Virus record (IMG/VR): IMGVR_UViG_3300027899_000553
Location: 1 to 35,605 of that record
From: a virus
Reading direction: 5' to 3' (one strand)
Length of the DNA stretch: 35,605 nt
Each line of letters starts with the position of its first letter. Positions within the stretch are counted from its first letter, which is position 1. The position numbers and the translations under genes are program-made. Below the pieces are notes generated by a model. That model searched no databases. It worked only from the letters and a program-made list of their open reading frames with translations, and had not been told where the DNA came from. Below are positions 1 to 8,485 of the stretch, one piece after another.

Positions 1-204
1 CTGTTAAAGCATACAGGAACCTATGTGTTTGACTTCCAAGCACAGGATCAACTGTACAAGGATTTACATGCTATGGCACAGGCCAATGCAGGTGGCGTAG
101 CTGCACCTGTAGATGCGCCTGCGGCAACCCCTGCTCCAGCAGTATCAAAAGTGCTGGCCAGCAGTAAAAAAATCGAAGCTAAAAAGAAAGCCAACAACAA
201 ATAA
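1..204 (+). CDS. C-terminal end of an unidentified protein (5' truncated)
   Basis: An open frame enters from the left edge and ends with TAA at 202-204, giving 67 residues. The visible part has a short mixed segment, then an Ala/Pro-rich stretch and a Lys-rich tail ending KKKANNK. Low-complexity Ala/Pro followed by Lys is common at the ends of phage virion or DNA-associated proteins, but no family can be named. It is followed directly by a hairpin terminator, so it is the last gene of its transcription unit. Confidence 0.7.
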   Translation: MLKHTGTYVFDFQAQDQLYKDLHAMAQANAGGVAAPVDAPAATPAPAVSKVLASSKKIEAKKKANNK

Positions 205-229
205 AAGTTTTCTGGATTGAAAACTCAAG

Positions 230-255
230 AGCCGCTTTGATAGCGGCTTTTGTTT
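230..255 (+). terminator. Rho-independent terminator
   Basis: A 7-bp stem (AGCCGCT at 230-236 pairs with AGCGGCT at 242-248) with a 5-base loop is followed by the T-rich tail TTTGTTT. It separates the upstream gene from the late block and is the only convincing intrinsic terminator I see in the window. Confidence 0.85.
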
Positions 256-261
256 ATCCGG

Positions 262-267
262 TAAATA
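262..267 (+). promoter_or_regulatory. T4-type late promoter box (TAAATA)
   Basis: TAAATA lies six bases upstream of the ATG at 274 and just after the terminator. T4-type late promoters consist of a TATAAATA-like box read by the gp55/gp33/gp45 late machinery, with no -35 element. No Shine-Dalgarno sequence fits between box and ATG, so transcription probably starts at or next to the start codon. Confidence 0.6.
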
Positions 268-273
268 CATACT

Positions 274-3200
274 ATGAATATTCTGGAATTAGATTCTTAT
301 AATCTTGCTGACGCTGTCAAATTTAATGATCAGTTAAACCCTCGTTTGTGGGGTGCAGACGAGCATCTTCGCCCAGAAGTGCGTGAACGTCTACTAGAAA
401 TAGCCCAAGATTTCCGCGAATTCTTAGGTGTCAAAGACCTAGACTTACAAGACATTACCATCAGCGGAAGCAATGCAGCATACACTTATACACCCAATAG
501 TGATATTGATCTGCACCTTGTAGTCCGCATGCCAGAAGATCCAGTATACCGTGAGCTGTTTGATGCCAAGAAGTTTCAATACAATGAACAGCACAATATC
601 AAAATTGGCGGCTACGATGTTGAGCTGTATGTTCAAGACGCAGACCATCCACACATCAGTCAAGGCATTTACAGTGTTGCAAACAATGACTGGGTACAAG
701 TGCCACGCAGAGTTAAATCTGTAGTAGATGACACTAGTACTAAAAACAAATTTGAAACAGTAGGACATCAGATTGAGCGGGCCATAGCGTCGGGCAGTTT
801 AAAACGTATCACACGCATGGCTGAAAAGATTAAAAAGATGCGCCAAACTGGACTTGAGAACCACGGCGAATTTGGCCCAGAGAATTTGGCATTTAAAATG
901 TTGCGTAGTCAAGGCAAGATTAAAGAATTATATGATGCTCGCAACGCCGCCAAGGATCGCGAACTAAGTCTCAAAGAAGAACCTAAGAAACCATTTGTGT
1001 ATGGATTTAAAGAAGACGCTGGTATGACCTGGGACGGAGTAGATCCAACTACCTGCATGTTCTTGAATGAACAAGATCCAGAACTGAGTGATGAAGAAAT
1101 ACTAAAAGACTTTATTGATTTTTGTGCAAAAGAATTAAAAATTGATCAACTGCCTGTAATTAAATTACGCAAAGATCCGCAATGGTCTGTAGTTAATAAA
1201 ACATTTGGTCGCTATATTAATGATAAACATTTATTAGAAGTGGCATGGGGTCAACGTCATATCATGGACATACTCCGTACTGTAGCGCACGAACTTACAC
1301 ATCGCCATCAACACGAACGTGATGGTGACCGCATGGGACCTGATGCTGGTGAAACTGGTAGTCCTTATGAAAACGAAGCCAATGCCCGTGCTGGTATCTT
1401 AATGCGCGACTATGCTCGCCTACATCCCGATTACTTTGCTGTTGGCCAAGTTGAAGAACCAACTGATGTTGATCAACAGTTAGATGAGAGTTTAAAAACC
1501 ACTGCTGGTGCTACCGCTGTGGTAGCTTGTTTGTTAGCCGGTGGTGGACTAAGTGGCTGTGCCACTCAACCACAACAAACTACACAACAAGTGTTGCGTA
1601 ATGCACAGGATGTTGGTCGAGTTACTATGGCTGCTAAAAACATCACTCGTGCCAATACTCAAGCCGAGGCGCGAGCAGAAATTGATACTGTGTTACGTGC
1701 TGGAGCTGGCGGCTATGGATCCGAAGGTGCGGCCAATGTTAGTAATATCTTAAGAATCTGGCGCAAGTTAAAAGGCAATCCACCGGTACCAGCAGAATCA
1801 GAGCCACCTGAGTATGGTCCTGCTGAACCACGTCAACGCATACGTCAGTATGAAAGTGCATCAGGTTACATTCCTACAAAGAAACAGGCTAAAGACCCAC
1901 GTTATAGCATGGCACTCACTGTGGACATTAAACCAGGACAAGTAGGCAAAGAAGCCAACAAGTTAGGATTAAAAACAGACCGGCAAGGCCATCCACAAGT
2001 GGCCAATCCAAATGGACTGGTAGAAGCATTGGCATTACAATTACAACAGTTCAAAGAAGGACGTGTTCCCAATCGTCCACTAAGTCAAGTTCCGGGTGAA
2101 GTAGAGGATGATCTGGGCAATCAAGAAGCCACAGGACCAGAGTTTCCACCTGAATGGCCCGAAGGCACCACCAAGGTTGATGTTAGCGACCTAACTGACT
2201 GGTATCGACTTGGACAAGATATCAGCGACATGGATGATGCCGACCCAGAAGATTACAATCAAGGCCCTCCGCAAACAGTAATAGTATTTCCAAGTGATGA
2301 AATTGAGCAGGGCTATTTGCCACAGTTCAAACGCCTGGGGTTAAAGACACACGATATGGATCCTGATGTCAAAGGCGGTGAAGATCTCACCGGTAAACAC
2401 CAACCTAAAAAAAAGTTAGCTGAACAAGAATTAGACGAAGTACGCATGGCTCCTAGCAATTTACAGCAGTGGGCCACTAGTCCAGAAGCCCAAGGTATAC
2501 GTGCTGGATTTGAAGCAGAACTAATTTTCCGCGATACTGTTAATAATGGTGACGACGATTATGATATGGAGCCCGACTATGACATGGACGAGCGTTGTGG
2601 TAGTATCCAGCAGATTATAGACTTTTTTGGCGGCGGCGATTATGGCATGAGTAGTCGTGCATTAGACCGTTTACAGGAACAGTTAGACGAAACATACTAC
2701 GAGTGGTACGATGAGCAGATGCAAAAAGACTTCAACAATGAAGCTGAAGACTTAATTCGTAAAGTATTAGTAGACGAGGATGATTGGGATCTTGACAACG
2801 AGATCCAAAAACAGTTGGTCATGCAGGATGATGTTAGCGACGACGAGCTAAATGCTATTATACAAGCTGGCGAAAAAGCTCCTAAATTTACGTCAAGTAA
2901 AGAACAAATATTATATGCAGAAGCTAATCCTTTGTATGAAAAGTATTTAGACGCACAAGAAGAAGCCGAAGGCTTGTTAGATGATTTAGTAGCAGATGAG
3001 GTGCGTAAACAAGGTGCAATCTGGGATGCTGCACTAGACGATTTCCGTGACAATTACAGTCTAGATGATGACTCAGGATTCTTTGATGATACTGGACTGC
3101 GTTGGATGAGTGATGTATCCAATAATTATGATGCAGAGTGGCCATATATGACTGGTGGCGGCCATAATGATGGATCGCGTGATTGGGAAGAGATTAGCGA

Positions 3201-5154
3201 CAGCTTAAACAAAGCTGTAGACATGCCAGTTAAAGCAAGTAGTGGCTATCACGGTACTACACGCAAAGAAGGCCTATGGATTGTGGAGCCAGACACCAGT
3301 TTACAACCAGATGATTCAGATGATTTTGGGTTAGAAATTGTAAGCCCACCAATGCCACTATTGGTAGCATTAAACAAACTACAAGAGGTGTGCGACTGGG
3401 CCAACAGTGATGAAGGCAATGCTTACACCAACAGTTCAACTGGACTACACATGGGTGTTAGTGTTCCCTACAAAGGCGGCGATGTCGACTATGTTAAATT
3501 AATCTTGTTCCTAGGTGACGAGTATGTACTACAACAGTTTGGCCGTGAAGCCAATACCTATTGTGCTAGTGCCATGAAAAAACTGCGTCAGAATGTAGGC
3601 AACAGTAATGCCCGTTATGCGGCCAATGTTACCAATGCTATGGAACTCATGCGTGGTAACTTGATCGAGTTGGCCAACAGAGAAATACAAAAAGGTGTTG
3701 GCGACAGCAAGTATACCAGTGCTCACATCCAAGACGGTTATATTGAATTCCGTAGTGCCGGCGGTGATTGGTTGGCTGAAGAGTCAGCAGACCCTGAAAA
3801 ATTATCCAGTACTATGTTGCGTTATGCTCGGGCTATGCAAATTGCCGCTGACCCTAGTGCTGAACGCAGAGAATATGCCAAGAAATTATACAAGTTAATT
3901 GCCCCCAACGGCGATGATCAACTAGCATTGTTTAGCCAATTTACTGCAGGCGAACTCGATGCTGAACAACTTAAAAAGCGTTGGGCTGAGAAGGCTATTG
4001 GTACAGAAAAGAAAATGAATCAACGTTGGAAACTGTATCAAAATGTTGACGGCCGCTGGGAACCAGTTCCGGGCGGTGAGTGGAATGGTTACGAAGAAGA
4101 TCAAGTTAAAAATGCTGTATGGAGCAAGTATGGTCGTGAAGCTCTTGACTCGGGTGAATATCAGTTGGTTAACATGGGCGAGCAATCGTGGGAAGTCTAC
4201 GATGTTAAAACTGGTAAGACACTTGAAATAGTCAAAGGCAAGAGCAAAGGCGAAGTTGCCGATCAAGTGTATGACAAGTATGTGGATCAAGGTATCGGCT
4301 TTCAAGTTCGTCCTTACGAAGATCCAGCAACTATGACACCACGTGCCAAGTTGGCCAAGCGTATTGTTAAACCAAAAGAAAAAGCTGACTGGGATGTTAT
4401 TTACAAGCCAACAGGCCGTGTAATTGATAATATCTTACATGTTGATAAAGAATCAGCACAACAATTATTAAAGAAAGTAGCTGTGCTGCACGACTTTAAG
4501 AATGCAGATGATTTAGAAATACGTCCACAAACAGCTGAAAAACCACAAAGTGCAGATGATCGCCAAGACAGTACAGACTTACAAGCAACCTTACAAAATA
4601 CCGAACGTGGCGAGTGGGAATTTTATCGCACAGAAACAGGCAATGTGATTGATCGTGTAAATGATGCTAGCCGTATGCAGGCTAATGCAGTTCGTCAAGA
4701 TATTGTTCGTAGATACGGACATCCTGATGCCAGTGTAGGTATGCGTAGAGTTGATCAATCGGGTGTTCAAGATGTTGGGCCCAATGTAGCACAAAACTTT
4801 GCCGAACCTGCTCCAGTAGATGCTACAGAAGTTCCACGTAATTGGGAATTTGTAGATCGCATAACTGGCCGGGTTATTCATAATATGACAAATGCCAGTT
4901 ACAACCAAGCCAATGTAGTGCAAGATAATCTTGAGCGTCAAAACCCTGATGCAGACATATACCTGCGTAGCGTAGCCAATTTAGAAGAAAATTTTGCTGA
5001 TGGGCGCAATCCACAAGATAAGGGCGATAGTGCTCGTCACGGAATACCCAAAGGTGCTAGTATTAGCTGGTTAGAACAAAACAAACATGCCAAAGGTCGT
5101 AAAGGTGAATTAATCCGTTGGCAGTTAAATATGCGTAAGGGAAAGAAAAAATGA
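274..5154 (+). CDS. Giant polyvalent protein: nucleotidyltransferase, metallopeptidase, amidoligase, repeat modules
   Basis: A 1626-residue multidomain protein. Residues 1-240 hold a nucleotidyltransferase-fold domain (GS at 65-66, SDIDLHL at 76-82, likely third acid E117). Residues 270-390 hold a zinc metallopeptidase (HELTH 339-343, downstream acids 366-368). Residues 408-429 look like a lipoprotein signal ending LSGC, but are internal. Residues 745-1170 resemble a putative amidoligase (GFEAEL, EIVSPP, GLHMGVSV). Residues 1252-1567 contain five copies of a W-aromatic-TGxxI module (nucleotides 4027-4974). The tail has RHGIPKGA and a basic end. This mix matches 'polyvalent proteins', which are thought to be packaged and injected with phage DNA. 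L-x-E sites occur at 403-405, 715-717, 720-722 and 1570-1572, near domain borders. It overlaps the next gene by ATGA. Domain calls rest on motifs only. Confidence 0.85.
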   Translation: MNILELDSYNLADAVKFNDQLNPRLWGADEHLRPEVRERLLEIAQDFREFLGVKDLDLQDITISGSNAAYTYTPNSDIDLHLVVRMPEDPVYRELFDAKKFQYNEQHNIKIGGYDVELYVQDADHPHISQGIYSVANNDWVQVPRRVKSVVDDTSTKNKFETVGHQIERAIASGSLKRITRMAEKIKKMRQTGLENHGEFGPENLAFKMLRSQGKIKELYDARNAAKDRELSLKEEPKKPFVYGFKEDAGMTWDGVDPTTCMFLNEQDPELSDEEILKDFIDFCAKELKIDQLPVIKLRKDPQWSVVNKTFGRYINDKHLLEVAWGQRHIMDILRTVAHELTHRHQHERDGDRMGPDAGETGSPYENEANARAGILMRDYARLHPDYFAVGQVEEPTDVDQQLDESLKTTAGATAVVACLLAGGGLSGCATQPQQTTQQVLRNAQDVGRVTMAAKNITRANTQAEARAEIDTVLRAGAGGYGSEGAANVSNILRIWRKLKGNPPVPAESEPPEYGPAEPRQRIRQYESASGYIPTKKQAKDPRYSMALTVDIKPGQVGKEANKLGLKTDRQGHPQVANPNGLVEALALQLQQFKEGRVPNRPLSQVPGEVEDDLGNQEATGPEFPPEWPEGTTKVDVSDLTDWYRLGQDISDMDDADPEDYNQGPPQTVIVFPSDEIEQGYLPQFKRLGLKTHDMDPDVKGGEDLTGKHQPKKKLAEQELDEVRMAPSNLQQWATSPEAQGIRAGFEAELIFRDTVNNGDDDYDMEPDYDMDERCGSIQQIIDFFGGGDYGMSSRALDRLQEQLDETYYEWYDEQMQKDFNNEAEDLIRKVLVDEDDWDLDNEIQKQLVMQDDVSDDELNAIIQAGEKAPKFTSSKEQILYAEANPLYEKYLDAQEEAEGLLDDLVADEVRKQGAIWDAALDDFRDNYSLDDDSGFFDDTGLRWMSDVSNNYDAEWPYMTGGGHNDGSRDWEEISDSLNKAVDMPVKASSGYHGTTRKEGLWIVEPDTSLQPDDSDDFGLEIVSPPMPLLVALNKLQEVCDWANSDEGNAYTNSSTGLHMGVSVPYKGGDVDYVKLILFLGDEYVLQQFGREANTYCASAMKKLRQNVGNSNARYAANVTNAMELMRGNLIELANREIQKGVGDSKYTSAHIQDGYIEFRSAGGDWLAEESADPEKLSSTMLRYARAMQIAADPSAERREYAKKLYKLIAPNGDDQLALFSQFTAGELDAEQLKKRWAEKAIGTEKKMNQRWKLYQNVDGRWEPVPGGEWNGYEEDQVKNAVWSKYGREALDSGEYQLVNMGEQSWEVYDVKTGKTLEIVKGKSKGEVADQVYDKYVDQGIGFQVRPYEDPATMTPRAKLAKRIVKPKEKADWDVIYKPTGRVIDNILHVDKESAQQLLKKVAVLHDFKNADDLEIRPQTAEKPQSADDRQDSTDLQATLQNTERGEWEFYRTETGNVIDRVNDASRMQANAVRQDIVRRYGHPDASVGMRRVDQSGVQDVGPNVAQNFAEPAPVDATEVPRNWEFVDRITGRVIHNMTNASYNQANVVQDNLERQNPDADIYLRSVANLEENFADGRNPQDKGDSARHGIPKGASISWLEQNKHAKGRKGELIRWQLNMRKGKKK
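4027..4974 (+). repeat. Five diverged protein repeats at the end of the polyvalent protein
   Basis: Repeats begin at protein residues about 1252, 1306, 1373, 1448 and 1524. Each starts W-[KEDE]-[LVF]-[YVI] and most continue with TG[RKN][VT][IL]. A helix with A/Q-rich positions and a short strand follow. Spacing is 54-76 residues. They are diverged at DNA level, so they are old duplications or recruited modules rather than recent tandem copies. A predicted beta-beta-alpha-beta unit is my inference. Confidence 0.7.
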
Positions 5155-5711
5155 AAGCTAGTGAATTTATAACAGAAATTAAAAAAGGTCAAAAGGACGC
5201 CAATGGTGTTACTAAGTGCTGGCCTGGATACGAAGCTAGTGGTACTAAGAAGGGCAAGAACGGACCAGTGCGTAATTGTATAAAAAAAGAAAATCAAGAA
5301 CTAGATGAAGAATTTGATCTTATCGAGTCTATTATCAATCAAATTGCTGATCATAATGGCGTAGATGCAGACGTAATCTGGAAAGACTTAGAGTCATTAA
5401 CAGAAGATGAATTATATGCATTTGCTGTAACTTCACAGCTTAACGAAGACTGGCAAAAAGTTAATAAAAAAGACAAAACAGATGGCATGAGTAAGAAAGC
5501 TGTTAGTGCTTATCGTCGTGAACACCCAGGCTCAAAATTAAAGACTGCTGTAACTACTAAGCCTAGTAAACTTAAAAAAGGCAGCAAAGCAAGTAAACGT
5601 CGTAAGAGTTATTGCTCACGTAGCCGTGGTCAAATGAACATGCACAATATTAGCTGTGCTAAGACTCCAGACAAAGCTATTTGCAAAGCACGTCGTCGTT
5701 GGAACTGCTAA
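5151..5711 (+). CDS. Cys/Lys-rich putative capsid-packaged protein (DUF5872-like C-terminus)
   Basis: 186 residues, overlapping the upstream gene by ATGA. The N-terminus MKASEFITE resembles the T4 internal-protein capsid-targeting sequence (MKTYQEFIAE in IPIII), with a possible protease site I7-T8-E9. A Cys module follows (C23 and C43, CWPGY). Further L-x-E sites occur at 51-53 and 97-99. The C-terminal part has YRREHPGSKL, a Lys/Arg-rich stretch and cysteines C155, C169, C178 and C186, a pattern I associate with a small DUF in T4-like marine phages. The basic, Cys-spaced tail suggests nucleic-acid or zinc binding, which is inference. Confidence 0.8.
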   Translation: MKASEFITEIKKGQKDANGVTKCWPGYEASGTKKGKNGPVRNCIKKENQELDEEFDLIESIINQIADHNGVDADVIWKDLESLTEDELYAFAVTSQLNEDWQKVNKKDKTDGMSKKAVSAYRREHPGSKLKTAVTTKPSKLKKGSKASKRRKSYCSRSRGQMNMHNISCAKTPDKAICKARRRWNC

Positions 5712-6622
5712 TGAGATTTAAAGAATTCATAACTGAATTTAAAAACCGTGTCAATCGAGACGGCATTACCATTGAGTATGAATTTCATAAAACCTATCCA
5801 ACTTCCAAAGATAAAAGATTATGGGTCAAAGCACTCGACGCCGGTGGTAGAGAAATGGGTTCTGTAAATTTTCGTAGCATTGGCAATGAGTGGGAGGGCG
5901 ATGATTTATACGTAGACGATCGTTTTCGTGGGCAAGGTATTGCCACTATAATGTATGATTTTGCTAAAGAAACACTTGGACGTATTGTTCCGAGTCTTGC
6001 TCAAACTGACAACGGCAAATCATTTTGGCAAGGAAAAGAAGTATGGGAAACCAAGTTAGATGAGCTCAACTATCCTGACGAACTCAATGTAAGTGATGCC
6101 TTACAGCAACACTTTATTAAACGTGGCTATCAAGTTGCCGGCGAAGGACGTGATCAAATAGCATTTGAAAGTCCTCGTGGTACTGTGGTCAAAGTAGTAG
6201 GTCTTGGTGATACCCACCGTGAAGATGTTGTCCGACAGTATGTCAAGTTCTTTGTGGCCAATCAACGCAATCCCTACTACCCACGCATATACAACACTGG
6301 TGAATTTCCAGTGGGCGATGAAACTTATTTTGTGTATGAACAGGAATACTTAACATACATATCCGACGAAGAAGAAGTGCTAGAATATATAGAAGACCTA
6401 ATGAAAGCAGTGCCTCGCGGTGAGCAAGCAATACACGCATTCCAACAAAATCGATCCCTGCCAAAATCACTAGACTCAGGTGAAGTTGACGGACTTGTCA
6501 TGGCCACCCAAGATCTTGAAGATCACCTGGGCGGATCTGCATCCTTGGATTTGAGCATGATTGAAAACATACGCCGCCGCAACAACGGACACTTGGTTAT
6601 TATGGATCCTTACAGTTTATGA
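5711..6622 (+). CDS. GNAT acetyltransferase fused to a kinase-like domain, with capsid-targeting-like leader
   Basis: 303 residues; ATG 5711 is chosen because it overlaps the upstream stop as TAATG. A longer TTG-started reading from 5681 is unlikely. The leader is MRFKEFITE. Residues about 15-110 are a GNAT domain (R71-x-x-G74-x-G76-IA, the acetyl-CoA pyrophosphate loop). A linker has L116-D117-E118, a possible prohead-protease site. Residues about 125-303 look like a minimal protein-kinase or aminoglycoside-phosphotransferase fold: Gly-containing strand pair, GTVVKVV with K161, FVYEQEYL as hinge, and HLVIMDP with D299 in the metal-binding position. No clear HxD catalytic loop is visible, so activity is uncertain. 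It could modify host proteins after delivery, as T4 Alt does by ADP-ribosylation. Confidence 0.75.
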   Translation: MRFKEFITEFKNRVNRDGITIEYEFHKTYPTSKDKRLWVKALDAGGREMGSVNFRSIGNEWEGDDLYVDDRFRGQGIATIMYDFAKETLGRIVPSLAQTDNGKSFWQGKEVWETKLDELNYPDELNVSDALQQHFIKRGYQVAGEGRDQIAFESPRGTVVKVVGLGDTHREDVVRQYVKFFVANQRNPYYPRIYNTGEFPVGDETYFVYEQEYLTYISDEEEVLEYIEDLMKAVPRGEQAIHAFQQNRSLPKSLDSGEVDGLVMATQDLEDHLGGSASLDLSMIENIRRRNNGHLVIMDPYSL

Positions 6623-7713
6623 GATTAAGAGAATTTGCACCCAGTCCTGAGCGTGATGACAACGATGATGTTCCAGATCAGTTAGTAGTGCTGGCCAATC
6701 GCTGGTGGAATGCCACGGATCGACAACCTCAAATTGAACACGTATTAAACAGCTTAGGATGGAGCATACATCAAGTTGAGTCAGAAGATGATGCGGTTCA
6801 ACTACAGCATCGTGATGGTACTACTTACTTTATCAGTGCTGATGATTTTGATCCTGATCTATTTGAAATAAGCGACGATCTACGCCGTAGTTATTTAAGC
6901 CGCGCCGGCAAGCATGTAGACCGTAGACTCGACCATATGGCTCGTGTGCGTGATAGACTTAACAAAGGTTATGAGATCTATCACGCTGATCGTCCTGCCA
7001 ACGGTAAGGCAATTGTAGATCGATTTGAAGCCGATACACCGGCATTGGCACGACAGTACTATGAACGGTTTATTCACAACTACGAGTCGGATGTGGACTT
7101 TGATTTAAGATTGCGTCGTGCGACTGGCCTAATGGAAATAGCCAAGATACCACAAGGTGATTTTGGAGATGCTGATACTATTACTCCGCCCAAGTATGCG
7201 GTAAAGAAAAAAGAGTTGCCTGGTGGTAGCGGATTTACCTATGCTGTGGGCAAACCCAACGCAGAAGATTTAGAAATCATGATCTTTGATGGCGATACAC
7301 TAGCTGCAGAACTTGATTTGTTTTATACCCGTGATGAAACTGACGCTTGGAGAGTTAGCACTGTGGCTGTTGATCCCAAATACCGTAGTCGTGGCCTGGG
7401 CAAAGCCTTGTATGGTATTGCTCTAAGCATATTACGACTTACTTTAGAAGCTGGCGATACACAGACCAAGCATGGACAACGCATGTGGTTAATGTTGAAC
7501 AGTATCCCCGGAGTTGAAGTCATGGGCTACAACATGGAACGCACTGAAAAATACAAACCCCGTCCGGGTGATAAAATTATATCACAAGCTAAAGACTGGA
7601 CAAGATATACGTTTCCTGTAAAACCAGGAACACACAGCATGCGTAGTGGACGTCATGGCACTGGTATGTATACCAGCCAAGCAAGCATGATAGCAAAGTG
7701 GACAGGCCGATGA
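6619..7713 (+). CDS. GNAT acetyltransferase domain protein with N-terminal unknown domain
   Basis: 364 residues, overlapping its neighbour by ATGA. The start MRLREFAPSPE keeps the MRxxEF leader pattern but lacks an I-x-E site. Residues 20-165 are an uncharacterised acidic and helical region. L171-M172-E173 lies exactly before the second half. Residues about 195-300 are a GNAT domain with VSTVAVDPKYRSRGLGKAL (R256, G259, G261). The C-terminus is basic and Ser/Gly-rich. Two adjacent acetyltransferases with similar leaders suggest a set of co-packaged modifying enzymes. The substrate cannot be told. Confidence 0.75.
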   Translation: MRLREFAPSPERDDNDDVPDQLVVLANRWWNATDRQPQIEHVLNSLGWSIHQVESEDDAVQLQHRDGTTYFISADDFDPDLFEISDDLRRSYLSRAGKHVDRRLDHMARVRDRLNKGYEIYHADRPANGKAIVDRFEADTPALARQYYERFIHNYESDVDFDLRLRRATGLMEIAKIPQGDFGDADTITPPKYAVKKKELPGGSGFTYAVGKPNAEDLEIMIFDGDTLAAELDLFYTRDETDAWRVSTVAVDPKYRSRGLGKALYGIALSILRLTLEAGDTQTKHGQRMWLMLNSIPGVEVMGYNMERTEKYKPRPGDKIISQAKDWTRYTFPVKPGTHSMRSGRHGTGMYTSQASMIAKWTGR

Positions 7714-7922
7714 GATTCTACGAAATATTGGAAGCTAAAAATCAAAACACAGCCGTGGCTGCTAAACTATGGACTGCTCCTGTACAGATTCGGCAACCAG
7801 GCTATGTTGGCCGTATTGATGTTACTGTTACAGCACCCAACGCACAACTAGCCCGTCAGTTAATGAAAGCACAATATGGTGTACAAGACTGGCACGTGGG
7901 TTCAGTAAAAGAAATAAAATAA
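7710..7922 (+). CDS. Small protein with capsid-targeting-like leader
   Basis: 70 residues from ATG 7710, which overlaps the upstream stop as ATGA. The N-terminus MRFYEILE contains I-L-E in the position of the leader cleavage site of its neighbours. The rest has one helix-rich body (APNAQLARQLMKAQYG) and reads like the small beta-alpha modules found in the larger neighbours. If cleaved after E8, the mature module would be about 62 residues. No function can be named. Confidence 0.65.
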   Translation: MRFYEILEAKNQNTAVAAKLWTAPVQIRQPGYVGRIDVTVTAPNAQLARQLMKAQYGVQDWHVGSVKEIK

Positions 7923-7958
7923 CTGTACTCGGTTACCTACTGGCGAAATAAACCCCGC

Positions 7959-7964
7959 TAAATA
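7959..7964 (+). promoter_or_regulatory. Late promoter box (CTAAATA) close to start codon
   Basis: CTAAATAC at 7958-7965 matches the T4-type late box and lies in a 46-base gap between genes, with only four bases between the box and the ATG at 7969. No Shine-Dalgarno sequence is present between them. Confidence 0.5.
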
Positions 7965-7968
7965 CAGC

Positions 7969-8295
7969 ATGACCAAACAATTTGTTCGTGTGATGACTGA
8001 TGTATACTGTGACTGGGCAGATGAAAATCCCATTTATCGTGTGTATGTCAATGATGAGCTGTTTGGTGAACGCAAGTGGCGCACTCCAGATGACCAGTAT
8101 CTTGAAGAAATGATACAGATCAACGGTGAGCCAGGAGATTATGTAATAAAATATGAATTGGTTGGACCCAAAACAGCCAGATTAAAAGTTGAAAATTATC
8201 GTGTTACACGTGGGCCCGGTAGAATTACAGATAATAAAGTAAGAATATACAATAACAAGTTTAGTATTTTAAGGAAAAACAATGAGAGCCAATGA
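7969..8295 (+). CDS. Conserved small T4-like phage protein, unknown function
   Basis: 108 residues. The pattern YRVYVNDELFGERKW followed by QYLEEMIQINGEPGDY and alternating hydrophobic residues predicts a compact beta-sandwich-like protein. I associate this pattern with small proteins of marine T4-like phages near structural genes, but no function is known to me. It has its own late promoter box and overlaps the next gene by 14 bases. Confidence 0.75.
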   Translation: MTKQFVRVMTDVYCDWADENPIYRVYVNDELFGERKWRTPDDQYLEEMIQINGEPGDYVIKYELVGPKTARLKVENYRVTRGPGRITDNKVRIYNNKFSILRKNNESQ

Positions 8296-8485
8296 ATTTA
8301 TTGTGGAAGAAGCCAGTACGTGTAGCACTACCAGTGGTAGTATAGCCACAGTAGCACAGCCACTAGGTGAGTTGATCACAAGAAATGGCGGATCTTTCTT
8401 TTCTGGTAAATACATGAATAGCGCGGATCCGTATCCAAATACACCTGCCTATATGAAAAAAGGAAAGAAACGCCGTGCTAGCTGA
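8282..8485 (+). CDS. Short leader-bearing peptide, unknown function
   Basis: 67 residues. The start MRANEFIVE has the capsid-targeting-like leader with I-V-E. The body is rich in Ser, Thr and Gly and ends in a basic tail KKGKKRR. A Shine-Dalgarno-like AAGGA lies just upstream of ATG 8282. Its last 11 bases overlap the Dps-like gene in another frame. A TAAATA box at 8407-8412 inside it could serve the next gene. The fold cannot be inferred; it may be an internal head peptide. Confidence 0.65.
   Translation: MRANEFIVEEASTCSTTSGSIATVAQPLGELITRNGGSFFSGKYMNSADPYPNTPAYMKKGKKRRAS

Noticed and set aside
3922-4305. Long minus-strand open frames such as this one
   Set aside because: They lie opposite well-supported + strand genes, have no RBS and show odd composition; they are shadows.
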